Assembly (NCBI RefSeq): GCF_000410515.1
Contig: NC_021500.1
Coordinates: 930,001 to 994,000 of the forward strand
Direction of reading: 5' to 3'
Origin: Enterobacter sp. R4-368
GTDB lineage: Bacteria; Pseudomonadota; Gammaproteobacteria; Enterobacterales; Enterobacteriaceae
DNA: 64,000 bases
Numbering within the stretch: position 1 is the first letter of the stretch; each line of letters opens with the position of its first letter. Both the position numbers and the translations under genes were made by a program. The notes beneath the pieces are model-generated. The model did not search any database and was not told the origin of the DNA. It saw nothing but the letters and a program-made list of their open reading frames with translations. Positions 31,696 through 43,316 of this stretch are shown one piece after another.

Positions 31696-32655
31696 TCACC
31701 TCGGATTGGCTTGTGGCGACGTAGGAACTGCTGCCGGAGACGAGGCTGCTGGCGCGGGTGCTGCCGCTGCCGCTGGCTCTGGCTGTGTAATCGCGCTTAT
31801 TGGCGCACTCTGACTTTCGGCGTTCTCATGCAGAATGGCCGCTTCTGCTTGTTTGTTCAGCACCAAAAGACTAATTCGGCGGTTGATTGCTTCATCCGGG
31901 CCACGGTTGACCAGGCGCATGGTTGCCGCCATGCCAACAACGCGCATCACTTTGCCATCATCCAGGCCACCGGCAACCAGCTCACGGCGCGACGCGTTAG
32001 CGCGATCGGCGGAAAGCTCCCAGTTGCTGTACCCTTTATCGCCGTTAGCGTAAGGGGCATCGTCGGTGTGACCGGAGAGGCTCACTTTGTTCGGGATCCC
32101 ATTCAGTACTGGCGCAATCGCCCGTAAAATATCGCGCATATAAGGTTCGACTTCCGCGCTGCCGGTTTTAAACATCGGCCGGTTCTGGCTATCGATAATC
32201 TGTATACGCAACCCTTCCTGTACCAGGTCGATTTTCAAATGCGGACGCAATGCGCGCAGTTTGGGATCGGCTTCAATTAACTGGTCCAGATCGCCGCGCA
32301 ATTTACTCAAGCGCGACTGCTCCATGCGTTTTTTCAGGTCGTCAATATTGGGCTGTTTTTGTACTTCGCCCTGTTGCTGTGTGTAGTCATCGCCACCGCC
32401 CGGAATCGGGCTGTCGCTGTTCGAAATTCTCGGCCCACCCGTGACCGCAGTTGCCAGCGGCGTGCGGAAATATTCCGCAATCTGGATAAGCTCTTTCGGG
32501 CTGGAGATGGAGATAAGCCACATCACCAGGAAAAACGCCATCATCGCCGTCATAAAGTCGGCATAGGCAATTTTCCAGGAGCCGTGTCCGCCACCACCAT
32601 GGCCTTTATGTTTTTTTCGTCTAACTACGACGATCGGATGGGACTGGTTTTTCAT
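31696..32655 (-). CDS. motB: Flagellar stator protein MotB
   Basis: MotB anchors the stator to peptidoglycan and forms the proton channel with MotA. One membrane helix carries the essential Asp33 ([20 protein letters not shown]; Asp32 in E. coli, shifted by one extra Gly). An OmpA-like peptidoglycan-binding domain contains [10 protein letters not shown] and [14 protein letters not shown]. The C-terminal tail is Ala/Pro-rich and somewhat longer than in E. coli (319 versus 308 residues). It overlaps motA by four bases. Confidence 0.97.
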   Translation of the reverse strand: MKNQSHPIVVVRRKKHKGHGGGGHGSWKIAYADFMTAMMAFFLVMWLISISSPKELIQIAEYFRTPLATAVTGGPRISNSDSPIPGGGDDYTQQQGEVQKQPNIDDLKKRMEQSRLSKLRGDLDQLIEADPKLRALRPHLKIDLVQEGLRIQIIDSQNRPMFKTGSAEVEPYMRDILRAIAPVLNGIPNKVSLSGHTDDAPYANGDKGYSNWELSADRANASRRELVAGGLDDGKVMRVVGMAATMRLVNRGPDEAINRRISLLVLNKQAEAAILHENAESQSAPISAITQPEPAAAAAPAPAASSPAAVPTSPQANPR

Positions 32656-33539
32656 GCGTCCTCAGTCGTCGTCTGTTGGTTAGGGTTTCTGACCGCACGA
32701 ACATGTTCGTCCAGTTCGATAAACGACGGGCGCTCGCTGGAGTAAAGTGTTTTACGACCAAACTCAACCGCGATCGGCGGCGCATAACCGTTCAGGTTCG
32801 ACAGCAGGGTTATCTTCACGCACTGCATCATTTTGGCGGTTTCCGCACTCTTCTGGCGAAGTACGCTTGCCAGCGGAGAGATAAAACCGTATGCCAACAA
32901 AATACCGAGGAAAGTTCCCACCATCGCATGCGCAATCAGCGCACCCAACTCCGCCGCCGGACGATCCGCCGAGGCCAGCGCATGTACTACACCCATTACC
33001 GCCGCCACGATACCGAATGCCGGAAGTGAGTCACCGACCATCGCCAGCGCGTTCGCCGGGACTTCGGCTTCGCTTTCATGGGTCTCAATCTCTTCATCCA
33101 TCAGCGCTTCAATTTCGAAGGTATTCATATTGCCGCTGATGATAAGTCGCAGATAATCCACGATAAATTCAAGCATCGTCGCATCCGCGAGAATGCGCGG
33201 GTAGCTGGCGAAAATCTCGCTCTCTTTCGGGTTTTCAATATCCCGTTCCAGCGAGAACATCCCTTGCTGACGTGATTTCGCCATCAGGCGATACAGCAGC
33301 GCCAGCAAGTCCATATACATACTTTTGGTGTACTTCGAACGGCGAAACAGCAAAGGCATCGCTTTCAGCGTTCCTTTGATAGCTTTACCGTTGTTGCCAA
33401 CGATGAATGCACCTACCCCCGCGCCCCCGATGATGATCAGTTCAGACGGTTGATAAAGTGCCCCAAGTTCTCCGCCGGTCATCATATAACCGCCAAAGAC
33501 TGCACCAAGAACAACCAGGTAACCTAATACGATAAGCAC
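32652..33539 (-). CDS. motA: Flagellar stator protein MotA
   Basis: MotA is the four-helix membrane subunit that turns proton flow into torque. The 295-residue protein, same length as in E. coli, keeps Arg90 and Glu98, which contact the rotor, and Pro173 and Pro222. It is first in motAB-cheAW. A terminator and 126 bases separate it from flhC; I could not identify a convincing FliA promoter there. Confidence 0.97.
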   Translation of the reverse strand: MLIVLGYLVVLGAVFGGYMMTGGELGALYQPSELIIIGGAGVGAFIVGNNGKAIKGTLKAMPLLFRRSKYTKSMYMDLLALLYRLMAKSRQQGMFSLERDIENPKESEIFASYPRILADATMLEFIVDYLRLIISGNMNTFEIEALMDEEIETHESEAEVPANALAMVGDSLPAFGIVAAVMGVVHALASADRPAAELGALIAHAMVGTFLGILLAYGFISPLASVLRQKSAETAKMMQCVKITLLSNLNGYAPPIAVEFGRKTLYSSERPSFIELDEHVRAVRNPNQQTTTEDA

Positions 33540-33608
33540 GACATCATCCTTCTGCTAATGACTAAGGCTCGGGATAAACATTTCAAAGGGTTAACGCGAG
33601 TAGCAGGT

Positions 33609-33641
33609 AAAAAAAAAGCAGCGGCATAACTGCACCGCTGC
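33609..33641 (-). terminator. Terminator of flhDC
   Basis: GCAGCGG (33618-33624) pairs with CCGCTGC (33635-33641), ten-base loop, followed on the minus strand by nine T residues. It lies 25 bases past the flhC stop. Confidence 0.9.
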
Positions 33642-33665
33642 TGGAGTGTTTCCACCTGTATTCGG

Positions 33666-34244
33666 TTAAACAGCCTGATCGATCTGTTCATCCAGCAGTT
33701 GTGGAATAATATCGGCAGCATCCTGGGAAAGTTTACGTCTTTTTACCGCGCGGGACGGCGGCTGGCATAAACTGCAGGCAAAGCTACCAACAGGCTGATG
33801 CGCGTGAGTAATAAAATTACCACCACAGCAATTGCAGCGAGACAACTCCAGCATTCCGCTTTCCACGAAACGAACCAGCGTCCAGGCGCGGGTCAGCGCC
33901 AGCAGCGGTCCTTCCTCAGCATGAGGGCATTGTTCGAGGTAAAGTCGGTATGCTTTGATGACTGCGTCAACGCCGCTGCAAAGGCCTGTTTTTAACAAAA
34001 ATTGCCATGCGTTACAGAACATAGACGCGTGGATGTTTTGTTCCCAGGTCATAAACCAGTCGGTGGAGAATGGCAGCATACCTTTTGGCGGCGGGCTACC
34101 ACGCAACTCTTTGTAGAGTTTGATAAGACGACCGCGGCTAAGCTGCGTCTCACTCTCCAACATTTGTAAACGCGCACCCAGCGTAATCAGTTCCATTGCT
34201 AACTGAATATCGCGTGCTTCCTGAACAATGCTTTTTTCGCTCAT
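33666..34244 (-). CDS. flhC: Flagellar master regulator subunit FlhC
   Basis: FlhC joins FlhD as FlhD4C2 to activate class II flagellar promoters with sigma-70. The 192-residue product has four zinc-binding cysteines in RCNCCGGNF and FACSLCQPP near the C-terminus. Its length matches E. coli FlhC. It starts two bases after the flhD stop, so the two are translated together. Confidence 0.98.
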   Translation of the reverse strand: MSEKSIVQEARDIQLAMELITLGARLQMLESETQLSRGRLIKLYKELRGSPPPKGMLPFSTDWFMTWEQNIHASMFCNAWQFLLKTGLCSGVDAVIKAYRLYLEQCPHAEEGPLLALTRAWTLVRFVESGMLELSRCNCCGGNFITHAHQPVGSFACSLCQPPSRAVKRRKLSQDAADIIPQLLDEQIDQAV

Positions 34245-34246
34245 CG

Positions 34247-34597
34247 TTATGCCCTTTTCTTCCGGGCCGCGTCGCCAGTCTGTGAAGACTCATTCAGCAG
34301 GCGGGTTGAAAGTAAAATCCCGGTGTGAACTTGCTGTAAATCGTCCACACGTGACTCTTGGGTCAGACGAGTGATGGTCTGATGATTGTCAAAACGGAAC
34401 TGGCAAATCAGCTGATTGGTTTCAGCCAACTTCACCATTTGCGGAAGGGTTAACTCAACCAGTGTGGTCGCCATCTCTTCATTAATACCAAGACGGAACA
34501 TGGCGGACGCTTTGTCCTGGCTGATCAAACGCTGAGCAAGAAGTAAATACGACAAATTAATGTCATAAACATGTTTCAGCAACTCGGATGTATGCAT
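34247..34597 (-). CDS. flhD: Flagellar master regulator subunit FlhD
   Basis: A 116-residue, mostly helical partner of FlhC. It keeps Cys65 (NQLICQFRF), which forms the intersubunit disulfide in E. coli. The start is placed at MHTSELLKH, with GGGA eight bases upstream; an in-frame ATG three codons earlier would place the site inside the coding region. A leader of about 200 bases and a CRP site lie upstream. Confidence 0.97.
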   Translation of the reverse strand: MHTSELLKHVYDINLSYLLLAQRLISQDKASAMFRLGINEEMATTLVELTLPQMVKLAETNQLICQFRFDNHQTITRLTQESRVDDLQQVHTGILLSTRLLNESSQTGDAARKKRA

Positions 34598-34630
34598 TTT
34601 TCCCATCCCGAATAACCAACTTGTATCTTA

Positions 34631-34675
34631 TGCGGCTAAGCCGCACCCCGTGATGTCGCCGGGAAAAAACCCGGT
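34631..34675 (-). other. Hairpins in the flhDC leader RNA
   Basis: TGCGGC-TAA-GCCGCA (34631-34645) is a perfect six-pair hairpin about 35 bases before the flhD start. A second, CCGGG with CCCGG and a six-A loop (34659-34674), lies next to it. The first corresponds in position to a hairpin I recall in the E. coli leader, with a changed base pair. Confidence 0.55.
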
Positions 34676-34862
34676 ATAAAAAAGAAAGGCTAAATGCATA
34701 ACTGACTAGGATCTTGCGATAAGGCGCTTCGCTCAAATGTTAATTGCCTTACAACGTTCTTAATCATTTCTTACAAAGAACTAAGATTTTTCCTAATTCG
34801 ACGCAACTGTACTCGTAGGTGCTGCCACATACAATCTGACCAGTGCGGAAATTTGAAATTTT

Positions 34863-34878
34863 TGTGATCCAAGTCACA
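34863..34878 (-). promoter_or_regulatory. CRP-binding site of flhDC
   Basis: TGTGA-TCCAAG-TCACA has perfect half-sites and spacing, centred about 273 bases before the flhD start. In E. coli the CRP site lies about 72 bases before the start of a roughly 198-base leader, the same distance. CRP-cAMP is thus expected to activate flagella here as well. Confidence 0.85.
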
Positions 34879-35374
34879 TAATTTACGTGAATATGGACAA
34901 GAAATCTATCAGTCTCGCTTGTGAATTGATGTTTTTTTGCGCGATCAGCCCCCTTTTCTATTCCAATTGTCCGAATAGGCATGCAAAACGCTCTCTTACC
35001 CACGCTAACTGGTCGGAGGATTAGGATGCTGCCCTATTTACATTTGACAATATGTGTCTACTTAAGAAACAAAAATAAAAAGTTATATAAAACAATACAT
35101 TATGTTTTAAGCGATCTTAATTAATCACCCGAAGTAACCATTGCATTTTTGTTAATCTTTATGATTGATAATTTAACAATTCGATCTTAAATTCTCTTAA
35201 TTTTAGTTAAGCTTTTAAAATCGGTTAAGGTGATTAAAGCGCGACCATACCGTTACGTAAGAATAATTAATGAATATTTATGATAACCTTCACATCCCTG
35301 CCATATTCACAGGTTGCGCTGGTTTAAGAATCGGAGTAATGGTGAGAAAAATTTGATTCAATCGGGGAGTAAAA

Positions 35375-35800
35375 ATGGCTTATGCACATCTTTTGGTCGC
35401 CGTAGCCGTTACGCCAGAAAGCCAACAATTGCTGGCAAAAGCGGTCGATATTGCCCGCCCTTCCAGTGCCCGTATCACACTGATTACCTTAGCCGCTGAC
35501 CCGGAACTGTATAACCAGCTTGCAGCGCCGATGATGGAAAACGTCCGTGAGGTGTTGCAGGAAGAGACGCAGCAGTTTCTGGATGAGCTGGTGCGCAACG
35601 CGAATTATCCTATCGAACAGGCGCTAATTGCCTCCGGCGAGCTGAGCAAGCACATTCTGCATACTTGTCGCACCCAGGATGTCGATTTAGTGGTGTGTGG
35701 TAATCACAATCAGACGTTCTTCTCGCGCGCCGTCTGCTCGGCGAAAAGCATTGTCCAGGCCAGTGAAGTTGATGTGCTGTTAGTACCGTTAAGCGCGTAG
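35375..35800 (+). CDS. uspC: Universal stress protein UspC
   Basis: A 141-residue Usp-fold protein with HLLVAVAVTPESQQLLAKAVDIAR at the start (strand one and helix one) and a C-terminal strand SEVDVLLVPL. UspC contributes to UV tolerance and motility/adhesion in E. coli. Its place between flhDC and otsBA matches E. coli. The loop GNHNQTFFSRAVCSAK replaces the ATP-binding glycine motif of other classes, as in the UspACD class. Confidence 0.93.
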   Translation: MAYAHLLVAVAVTPESQQLLAKAVDIARPSSARITLITLAADPELYNQLAAPMMENVREVLQEETQQFLDELVRNANYPIEQALIASGELSKHILHTCRTQDVDLVVCGNHNQTFFSRAVCSAKSIVQASEVDVLLVPLSA

Positions 35801-35826
35801 AACGCCCCCGCATAAGCGGGAGCGTT
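35801..35826. terminator. Terminator shared by uspC and otsA
   Basis: AACGC-C-CCCGC and GCGGG-A-GCGTT flank an ATAA loop (35801-35826) between two converging genes. The T tail is short (GTTGTT). Confidence 0.7.
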
Positions 35827-35832
35827 GTTACC

Positions 35833-38059
<2,227 letters not shown>

Positions 38060-38108
38060 TCAGATGAGAGCCGTTTTTCATTAACGTCTCATTATCATTA
38101 GCCATGTA

Positions 38109-38115
38109 AGTATAG
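38109..38115 (-). promoter_or_regulatory. Sigma-S-type -10 element of otsBA
   Basis: The minus strand reads TCTATACTTA, containing CTATACT, the consensus -10 preferred by RpoS. otsBA is an RpoS-dependent operon in E. coli, so the match is expected. Confidence 0.65.
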
Positions 38116-38148
38116 ACAGTGTGACGCTGCTCGCCATTTTAAACATGA

Positions 38149-38176
38149 CTTACCAGCCGGATTAGCGGCTGGTAAG
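38149..38176 (-). terminator. Hairpin after araH
   Basis: CTTACCAGCCG (38149-38159) and CGGCTGGTAAG (38166-38176) form a perfect 11-base-pair stem, 48 bases past the araH stop. The tail is only moderately T-rich. Confidence 0.65.
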
Positions 38177-38223
38177 GTCTGGAGTTACACTATAAGGTTG
38201 TGTGCAAATTTAAGCAAAAAGCA

Positions 38224-39204
38224 TCAAACCGTGCGTTTGGCCTTTTGTTTGTAGCGGTCGAAAATCACCGCCGCCAGCAGGATCAAGCCGCGCACAACGT
38301 ATTGCGAGAAGGGAGAGATATTCAGCAGGTTCATGGCGTTTTCCACGGTCCCCAGAATCAAAATCCCGGCCACAACGTAGGAAATTTTACCGATGCCACC
38401 TTTCAGCGATACGCCACCCAGCACGCAGGCTGAAATGACAATCAGCTCATAACCGATCGAGGTCATTGGCTGTCCGCTGGTCATACGTGAAGCAAGAATA
38501 ATCCCCGCCGCCGCTGACACAAGGCCTGAGAGCACAAAGATAATAATCTTGGTTCTGACTACCGGCACACCCGCCAGCCGCGCCGCCTCTTCGTTACCAC
38601 CAATCGCCAGCGTGTTGCGACCAAAGGTGGTTTTATTAAGCAGGAAACCAAAAATAATCAGGCAGCCGACCGTCAGCCAGATGGGCGCAGGCAGGCCGAA
38701 CCAGTTCGCATAACCGAGCGTAAAGAAGCGCTCATCTTCAATCCCGACCGCTTTACCATCAGAGATGATATAGGCCAAACCGCGCACAATCTGCATTGTC
38801 GCTAGTGTGGTTATCAGGGCATTGATTTTCAAACGTGCGATGACAAAGCCGTTAATAAAGCCGCTCACCACACCGAGCAGCAACCCGGCAAATACCCCAA
38901 TCCACAGGCTTTCGCTTAGGTTGATCACCACCGCCGTGGTCACCCCGGCGCAGGCAATCACAGACGCGACGGAAAGGTCGAAATCACCGGAGGCCAGGCA
39001 AAAAAGCATGCCGCAGGCCACCATACCGGACATGGAAATCGCCAGCCCCAGCCCTTTCATATTGACGAAAGAGGCAAAGTTCGGCACGAAAACAGCGCAA
39101 CCAATGAACAGTACGGCGAACACCACCAGCATGCCGAACTGATCCCAGATGCGCCCGAAGCTGAACGCCGACTTCGGCGCGCGGGACGTAGTTAAAGATG
39201 ACAT
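38224..39204 (-). CDS. araH: L-arabinose ABC transporter permease AraH
   Basis: The membrane channel of the high-affinity arabinose importer. The 326-residue protein has about ten hydrophobic segments and the family motif GGVSLKGGIGKISYVVAG near residue 270. Near-identity of long stretches (GKAVGIEDE, LAIGGNEEAARLAGVPV) to E. coli AraH supports the name. It is last in araFGH, 14 bases after araG. Confidence 0.95.
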   Translation of the reverse strand: MSSLTTSRAPKSAFSFGRIWDQFGMLVVFAVLFIGCAVFVPNFASFVNMKGLGLAISMSGMVACGMLFCLASGDFDLSVASVIACAGVTTAVVINLSESLWIGVFAGLLLGVVSGFINGFVIARLKINALITTLATMQIVRGLAYIISDGKAVGIEDERFFTLGYANWFGLPAPIWLTVGCLIIFGFLLNKTTFGRNTLAIGGNEEAARLAGVPVVRTKIIIFVLSGLVSAAAGIILASRMTSGQPMTSIGYELIVISACVLGGVSLKGGIGKISYVVAGILILGTVENAMNLLNISPFSQYVVRGLILLAAVIFDRYKQKAKRTV

Positions 39205-39218
39205 CGTATTCTCCTCAC

Positions 39219-40733
39219 TCAGGCGACAGCCTGACTCACTTTCGGCATCGCAAGGCTCAGCGCCTGCTGTTCATCGCCCTGACCGTGTAACAACTCACCG
39301 GCTATTTCGCCTTCACGCATGACCACAATACGGTCGGCGACGCCAAGGACTTCCGGCAAATCACTGGAAGCAAACAGCACCGCCACGCCACGTGCCGCCA
39401 GCGCATAAATCACGTTGTAAATTTCATGTTTCGCCCCGACGTCAATCCCACGCGTAGGCTCATCAAGCAGGATCACCTTCATCTCTTCCGACAACCAGCG
39501 GCCAAGAATGGCTTTCTGCTGGTTGCCACCAGACAGATTCATAATCAGCTGATCCGCACTCGGGGTTTTGATATTGAGCGAGCGAATATGGTGCTCGGCG
39601 TTTTCACTCTCCCAGCCACTGTTGATGAGACACCCTGCGCGAATGTATTTGCGCCGGGCGCTGATATTGATGTTCTCCTGTACCGAGTGCACCGGAATAA
39701 TGCCTTCGGCTTTGCGATCCTCCGGGCACAACATCATGCCGGCACGGATGGCGTGAGCAGGTTTGTGAATATTGACCTGCTCGCCGTCAATAAACACCTG
39801 CCCTTCGGTGATCTGCGTTCCGCCAAACAGCCCTTTCATCAATTCGCTGCGCCCGGCACCGACCAGCCCAAACAGGCCGACGATTTCTCCGCTGCGCACA
39901 CTCAAGCTAATCGGCGTGCGTACGCCCGGCGCTTTCACCTGCTCCAGGCGCAGGCGCTGCTCGCCATATTCTCGCGGCTGCCAGCCGTAAATATCGCCCA
40001 GCTCGCGCCCGACCATCGCCTGCACCAGTTGGTCATGATTGACCTGCTGCATATCGGTAAAGGTGCGCACATAGCGGCCATCTTTAAACACAGTAATGGC
40101 GTCGCTCAGGGCAAATATCTCCTCCATGCGATGAGAGACATAAAGGATGACCCGCCCCTCTTTACGCAGCTCGCGGATCACGCGAAACAGGTTGTCGATC
40201 TCACGCGCAGAAAGGGAACTGGTTGGTTCATCGAAGGCGATAATTTTGGCGTTACGCGCCAGCGCCTTGGCAATTTCCACCATCTGCCACTGGCCGATGG
40301 AGAGGTATTTCAGCGGCGTTTGTGGGTCGATATCCAGCCCCAGATGCTGAAGCTGCAAACCCGCTTCATAGTTGAGCAGGGAGCGGTTCACAATGCCGCT
40401 TTTATGCGGCAACTGGCCCAGATAGATGTTCTCGGCGACGGTCATTTCCGGCACCAGATGCAGCTCCTGGTAAATAATGGCCACCCCGGCGTTGAGCGCG
40501 GCGGTGGTATCGGCAAAGGAGACTTCTTCTCCTTTTATTACCAGCGTGCCGGTCGTCGGCGCGTAGTTGCCGCTGAGGATTTTAAGTAGCGTTGATTTAC
40601 CGGCGCCGTTTTCGCCCATCAAGGCGTGAACCTGCCCGGCATAACAATCAAAACTGATCTCGCTGAGCGCTTTCACACCGGGGAATGTCTTACCGATGCC
40701 GCGAAACGAGAGGTAAGGAGTAGACTGTTGCAT
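39219..40733 (-). CDS. araG: L-arabinose ABC transporter ATP-binding protein AraG
   Basis: A 504-residue tandem ATPase that powers arabinose import. The first half has Walker [10 protein letters not shown] and signature [11 protein letters not shown]. The second half has a degenerate Walker A ([10 protein letters not shown]) but an intact signature [12 protein letters not shown] and Walker [11 protein letters not shown], as usual for sugar ABC importers. It starts 70 bases after araF, with a strong hairpin in that gap. Confidence 0.96.
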   Translation of the reverse strand: MQQSTPYLSFRGIGKTFPGVKALSEISFDCYAGQVHALMGENGAGKSTLLKILSGNYAPTTGTLVIKGEEVSFADTTAALNAGVAIIYQELHLVPEMTVAENIYLGQLPHKSGIVNRSLLNYEAGLQLQHLGLDIDPQTPLKYLSIGQWQMVEIAKALARNAKIIAFDEPTSSLSAREIDNLFRVIRELRKEGRVILYVSHRMEEIFALSDAITVFKDGRYVRTFTDMQQVNHDQLVQAMVGRELGDIYGWQPREYGEQRLRLEQVKAPGVRTPISLSVRSGEIVGLFGLVGAGRSELMKGLFGGTQITEGQVFIDGEQVNIHKPAHAIRAGMMLCPEDRKAEGIIPVHSVQENINISARRKYIRAGCLINSGWESENAEHHIRSLNIKTPSADQLIMNLSGGNQQKAILGRWLSEEMKVILLDEPTRGIDVGAKHEIYNVIYALAARGVAVLFASSDLPEVLGVADRIVVMREGEIAGELLHGQGDEQQALSLAMPKVSQAVA

Positions 40734-40766
40734 AACGTCTCCGCAAAACAGTTCATTGTACGTCTG

Positions 40767-40788
40767 GCTCCCCGCTTATGCGGGGAGC
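40767..40788 (-). other. Intercistronic hairpin between araF and araG
   Basis: GCTCCCCGC (40767-40775), TTAT and GCGGGGAGC (40780-40788) form a perfect nine-pair stem 15 bases after the araF stop, without a T run. Such hairpins protect the upstream binding-protein message and lower expression of the downstream genes. Confidence 0.7.
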
Positions 40789-40803
40789 GCAACCAACAGA
40801 GAA

Positions 40804-41784
40804 TTACAGTCCTTTTTTCGCCAGCTCTTCTTTGAAGTTATCGCGGGTGATCAACACCACATCCGTAACGGCGGTGAATTTTGGCGGTTCCACGCCTTTG
40901 GTCACCCAGTTGTACAGCAGCTCACTGGTTTTGTAGCCGTGAACGTCCGGGCTTGGCAGCAGGGAACCAAAGAAGCCCGTCGCCTGCGCTTTGGACAACT
41001 CGCTCACCGCATCCACGCCGTTAATGCCGATACCGATAACGTCAGCCGCTTTAAAGCCCTGCCCTTCCGTAGCACGCACGCCACCAAGCACGGTGTTGTC
41101 ATTCATACCCAGCACCAGCCAGTGTTTCACTTCCGGATGCTGTACCAGCAGGGAGTTACCGGCATCAAATGCACCGGGGATATCGTTCGATTTTGTCGGC
41201 ACCTGGTAGATCTGTTTTTCCGGGAAACCGGCTTTTTTCAGCGCATCCATGGAGCCAGTGGTACGGCGGCGAGCGGTATCCAGTTCGTTAGCCGTAATCG
41301 CCATCACGCCGGTCTGTTTCACATCCCAGCCGCGTTTTTGCATCTCTTTGTACAACTCATCGCCCTGACGTGCGCCAATTTCACTCGCCGCCATCATCAC
41401 TAACGGCACCGATTTCATCGGCTCACCTTTGGCGTTGACGAACTGGTCATCGACGGTAATGACTTTCATGTCGTAACCGCGCGCTTTGGCAACAATTGCG
41501 GAGCCCAGTTTCGGATCGGGAGTACAGATAACAAACCCTTTCGCGCCGCTGGCCGCCAGGCTATCAATGGCGTTCAGGGTTTTTTCGCCATCGGGGACGG
41601 CGATTTTGATCACTTCGAAACCTAAATCTTTGCCTGCCTTGTCGGCGAATCTCCACTCCGTCTGGAACCATGGCTCTTCCGGTTGTTTAACCAGAAATCC
41701 GAGCTTCATGGTTTCAGCGATAGCGGATTGTGACATAACGGCAGCCAGGCCGATGGCCGCCAACGCTTTAGTGAATTTGTGCAT
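40804..41784 (-). CDS. araF: L-arabinose-binding periplasmic protein AraF
   Basis: A 326-residue substrate-binding protein with signal peptide MHKFTKALAAIGLAAVMSQSAIA. The mature region KLGFLVKQPEEPWFQTEW and KSNDIPGAFDAGNSLLVQ match AraF closely. The start is set at MHKFTK with GGAG seven bases upstream; the longer open frame adds 14 unconserved residues. It is first in araFGH. Confidence 0.96.
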   Translation of the reverse strand: MHKFTKALAAIGLAAVMSQSAIAETMKLGFLVKQPEEPWFQTEWRFADKAGKDLGFEVIKIAVPDGEKTLNAIDSLAASGAKGFVICTPDPKLGSAIVAKARGYDMKVITVDDQFVNAKGEPMKSVPLVMMAASEIGARQGDELYKEMQKRGWDVKQTGVMAITANELDTARRRTTGSMDALKKAGFPEKQIYQVPTKSNDIPGAFDAGNSLLVQHPEVKHWLVLGMNDNTVLGGVRATEGQGFKAADVIGIGINGVDAVSELSKAQATGFFGSLLPSPDVHGYKTSELLYNWVTKGVEPPKFTAVTDVVLITRDNFKEELAKKGL

Positions 41785-42101
41785 GGTAAACTCCAGCTTT
41801 AGCATTCTTTTATGTAGGGAAAACAACTCATCAGGTCTTTTAAAAGTTCATAAAACAAGGCATTAGAGTCCATACGTCACTGGAGCTCTGTGCTGGAAAT
41901 AGTTTTAGCGGGAAATTGATTCTCCATAGGAGAGCGGCATCACACGGCTGAATTACAGTAATTCCGTACATAAATTCAGCGATTTATCACATAAAATCAG
42001 CCGTTTTTGTCTGACAAATAAGAAGGGTAAAAGCAGGATAATCCATAACATCAGCCAGCTTATCCTTGTGCCCGGATACAGGACGCATCCGGGCGGAAAA
42101 A
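41785..42101 (-). promoter_or_regulatory. araFGH upstream region
   Basis: A 317-base gap. Between 41900 and 42020 on the minus strand, TTTTATGTGATAAATCGC resembles a one-sided CRP site, and a TCTCCTATGGAGA palindrome lies nearer the gene. Control by CRP and AraC is expected from E. coli, but I could not assign AraC half-sites with confidence. The REP-like palindrome occupies the far end. Confidence 0.4.
42070..42094. repeat. REP-like palindrome
   Basis: GCCCGGAT (42070-42077) and ATCCGGGC (42087-42094) with a nine-base loop resemble a single enterobacterial REP unit. It lies just past the stop of the DJ-1-family gene and lacks a T tail. Confidence 0.5.
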
Positions 42102-42659
42102 TCACCAGCTATAGTAGATATGCTCGGCGTGATCTCGCGCCGCGATTTCGTTCCCTTGCAGGCGCGCGGCTATGGTTAAGGCAAAATCAAAAGCCCGTCC
42201 CAGACCTTTGCCGCTGATCAGGTTGCCATCTTCGACCACTGGCGCATCAACATATTCGCCGTCGCGCACGTTTTCATATAAATCACCGGAGCAAACATAG
42301 CGGCGACCTTTCAGTAAGCCGTTTGCCCCCAGCACGCGCGCGGCGGCCGAACAAATTGGGCAAATAAATTTGCCCGCCGCGTCATGATGTTCAATAAATT
42401 GCAGCACCGCCGGGTTGGCGGCGAGGTTGACACTGCCCTGCGGACCGCCGGGCAGCACGATGGCGTCATACAGCGTCTGCGAGCGCTCGGCCAGCGTGCT
42501 GTCTGCCACCATGGGAATATTGTGATAACTGACCACCGCGCGGGACCCCGCACAGGCCAGCGTTTCGACCTCAATCTGCAAGCGGCGCAAAATATCAATG
42601 GTGATAATCGCTTCCGCTTCTTCAAAACCGGGCGCCAACAACACCGCCACTTTTTTCAT
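42102..42659 (-). CDS. DJ-1/PfpI-family protein
   Basis: A 185-residue flavodoxin-like protein of the DJ-1 group. The conserved acid is in APGFEEAEAI (residues 9-18), and the reactive Cys is at the nucleophile elbow FICPICSAAARVL (Cys103, with Cys100 nearby). Relatives act as glyoxalases, deglycases or stress chaperones; I cannot pick one. AAGGAG precedes the ATG. It stands between araF and yecJ, where E. coli has ftnB. Confidence 0.85.
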   Translation of the reverse strand: MKKVAVLLAPGFEEAEAIITIDILRRLQIEVETLACAGSRAVVSYHNIPMVADSTLAERSQTLYDAIVLPGGPQGSVNLAANPAVLQFIEHHDAAGKFICPICSAAARVLGANGLLKGRRYVCSGDLYENVRDGEYVDAPVVEDGNLISGKGLGRAFDFALTIAARLQGNEIAARDHAEHIYYSW

Positions 42660-42776
42660 TCCCGACTCCTTTTGTACAAGGTTGGTTGAATTCAGTGGCG
42701 TTATTGTTGATCAAAACAACGTTTCAAAATCCCCGCTGTGTCACAGACCGACAGGCGTAACACAGCAAGAATAAAA

Positions 42777-43028
42777 TCAGTGCGCTTCGCCCTGCGGGGT
42801 GAATTTCAGTTCGATCAACGCAATGGCTTTCTGGATAGCGCGGCGGGTGACCGGATCGGCGGCTGCCGGATGGGTAGTAAAATCGATGCTTTTTAACTGG
42901 TTCGCCATTTTCTCGCGCACTTCAACCGGCGCGATGACGTCAATAACATCAAGGATTTGTTTAATGACCAGCTGGCAGGCGACGACATCAGAGACCAGTT
43001 CCTGGTCAGCAGAAAGATTTTGCGACAT
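42777..43028 (-). CDS. yecJ: DUF2766 family protein YecJ
   Basis: An 83-residue helical protein of unknown function, nearly identical to E. coli YecJ in length and sequence ([20 protein letters not shown]). AAGGAG precedes the ATG. It lies between the DJ-1-family gene and azuC; in E. coli it also neighbours azuC. Confidence 0.92.
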   Translation of the reverse strand: MSQNLSADQELVSDVVACQLVIKQILDVIDVIAPVEVREKMANQLKSIDFTTHPAAADPVTRRAIQKAIALIELKFTPQGEAH

Positions 43029-43117
43029 ATGAGGCTCCTTTACTAAAGGGCGTCATAGTAGCGGGAAATGCCTGGCAAGAGTAGTTTTGTCCCCTTCTGC
43101 CGTCGAATGGCGGGCAT

Positions 43118-43147
43118 AAAAAAACCTGCTCGCGGCAGGTTTTTTTA
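43118..43147 (-). terminator. Terminator of azuC
   Basis: ACCTGC (43124-43129) and GCAGGT (43135-43140), flanked by seven A and seven T, make a classic intrinsic terminator just after the azuC stop. Confidence 0.9.
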
Positions 43148-43150
43148 TCA

Positions 43151-43234
43151 TCAGAACATAGCGCCTGGCGGTACGTCTTTGAAAGTTTTGCAATAGGTTT
43201 CAAACATATGCTTCAGGATTTTACGCAGTTTCAT
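43151..43234 (-). CDS. azuC: Small protein AzuC
   Basis: A 27-codon gene. The minus strand from ATG 43234 reads MKLRKILKHM then FETYCKTFKDVPPGAMF and stops at 43151. It matches the 28-residue AzuC of E. coli (start MKLRKILKSM, KDVPPG near the end). AzuC is an amphipathic peptide that associates with the membrane and has been reported to bind glycerol-3-phosphate dehydrogenase GlpD. CGGAG lies upstream of the ATG. Position beside yecJ agrees with E. coli. Confidence 0.9.
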   Translation of the reverse strand: MKLRKILKHMFETYCKTFKDVPPGAMF

Positions 43235-43316
43235 TTGTTACTCCGGCGATGTGTTATGCAGGTGTTACGTCTCAATGCGCATATAATATGACCTGCATCA
43301 CAAAAAGCAAGTTCAA

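Larger units (their letters stand above)
34598..35374. promoter_or_regulatory. Long flhDC-uspC intergenic control region
   Basis: A 777-base AT-rich gap between divergent flhD and uspC. The flhD side holds the leader, a likely -10 in AATTAGGAAAAATCT (around 34785-34799) and the CRP site. The uspC side (34880-35374) is very AT-rich, with many TTAA runs, and could bind H-NS; no coding region is supported. Confidence 0.7.
43118..43278 (-). ncRNA. azuCR: AzuCR dual-function small RNA (estimated ends)
   Basis: A short transcript unit runs from a -10-like TATTAT (43288-43283) to the terminator at 43118, about 160 bases, close to the 164-base E. coli AzuCR RNA as I recall it. That RNA both encodes AzuC and base-pairs with mRNAs in carbon metabolism. 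The 5-prime end is an estimate. Confidence 0.55.

Noticed and set aside
33540..33665. Possible FliA promoter of motA
   Set aside because: No GCCGATAA-like element with a spaced TAAA could be found between the flhDC terminator and motA.
34764..35003. 79-codon minus-strand frame upstream of flhD
   Set aside because: It overlaps the CRP site and promoter of flhDC and has no recognisable features.
39426..40589. 387-codon plus-strand frame
   Set aside because: Antisense of araG; the araG motifs are complete and the shadow shows none.
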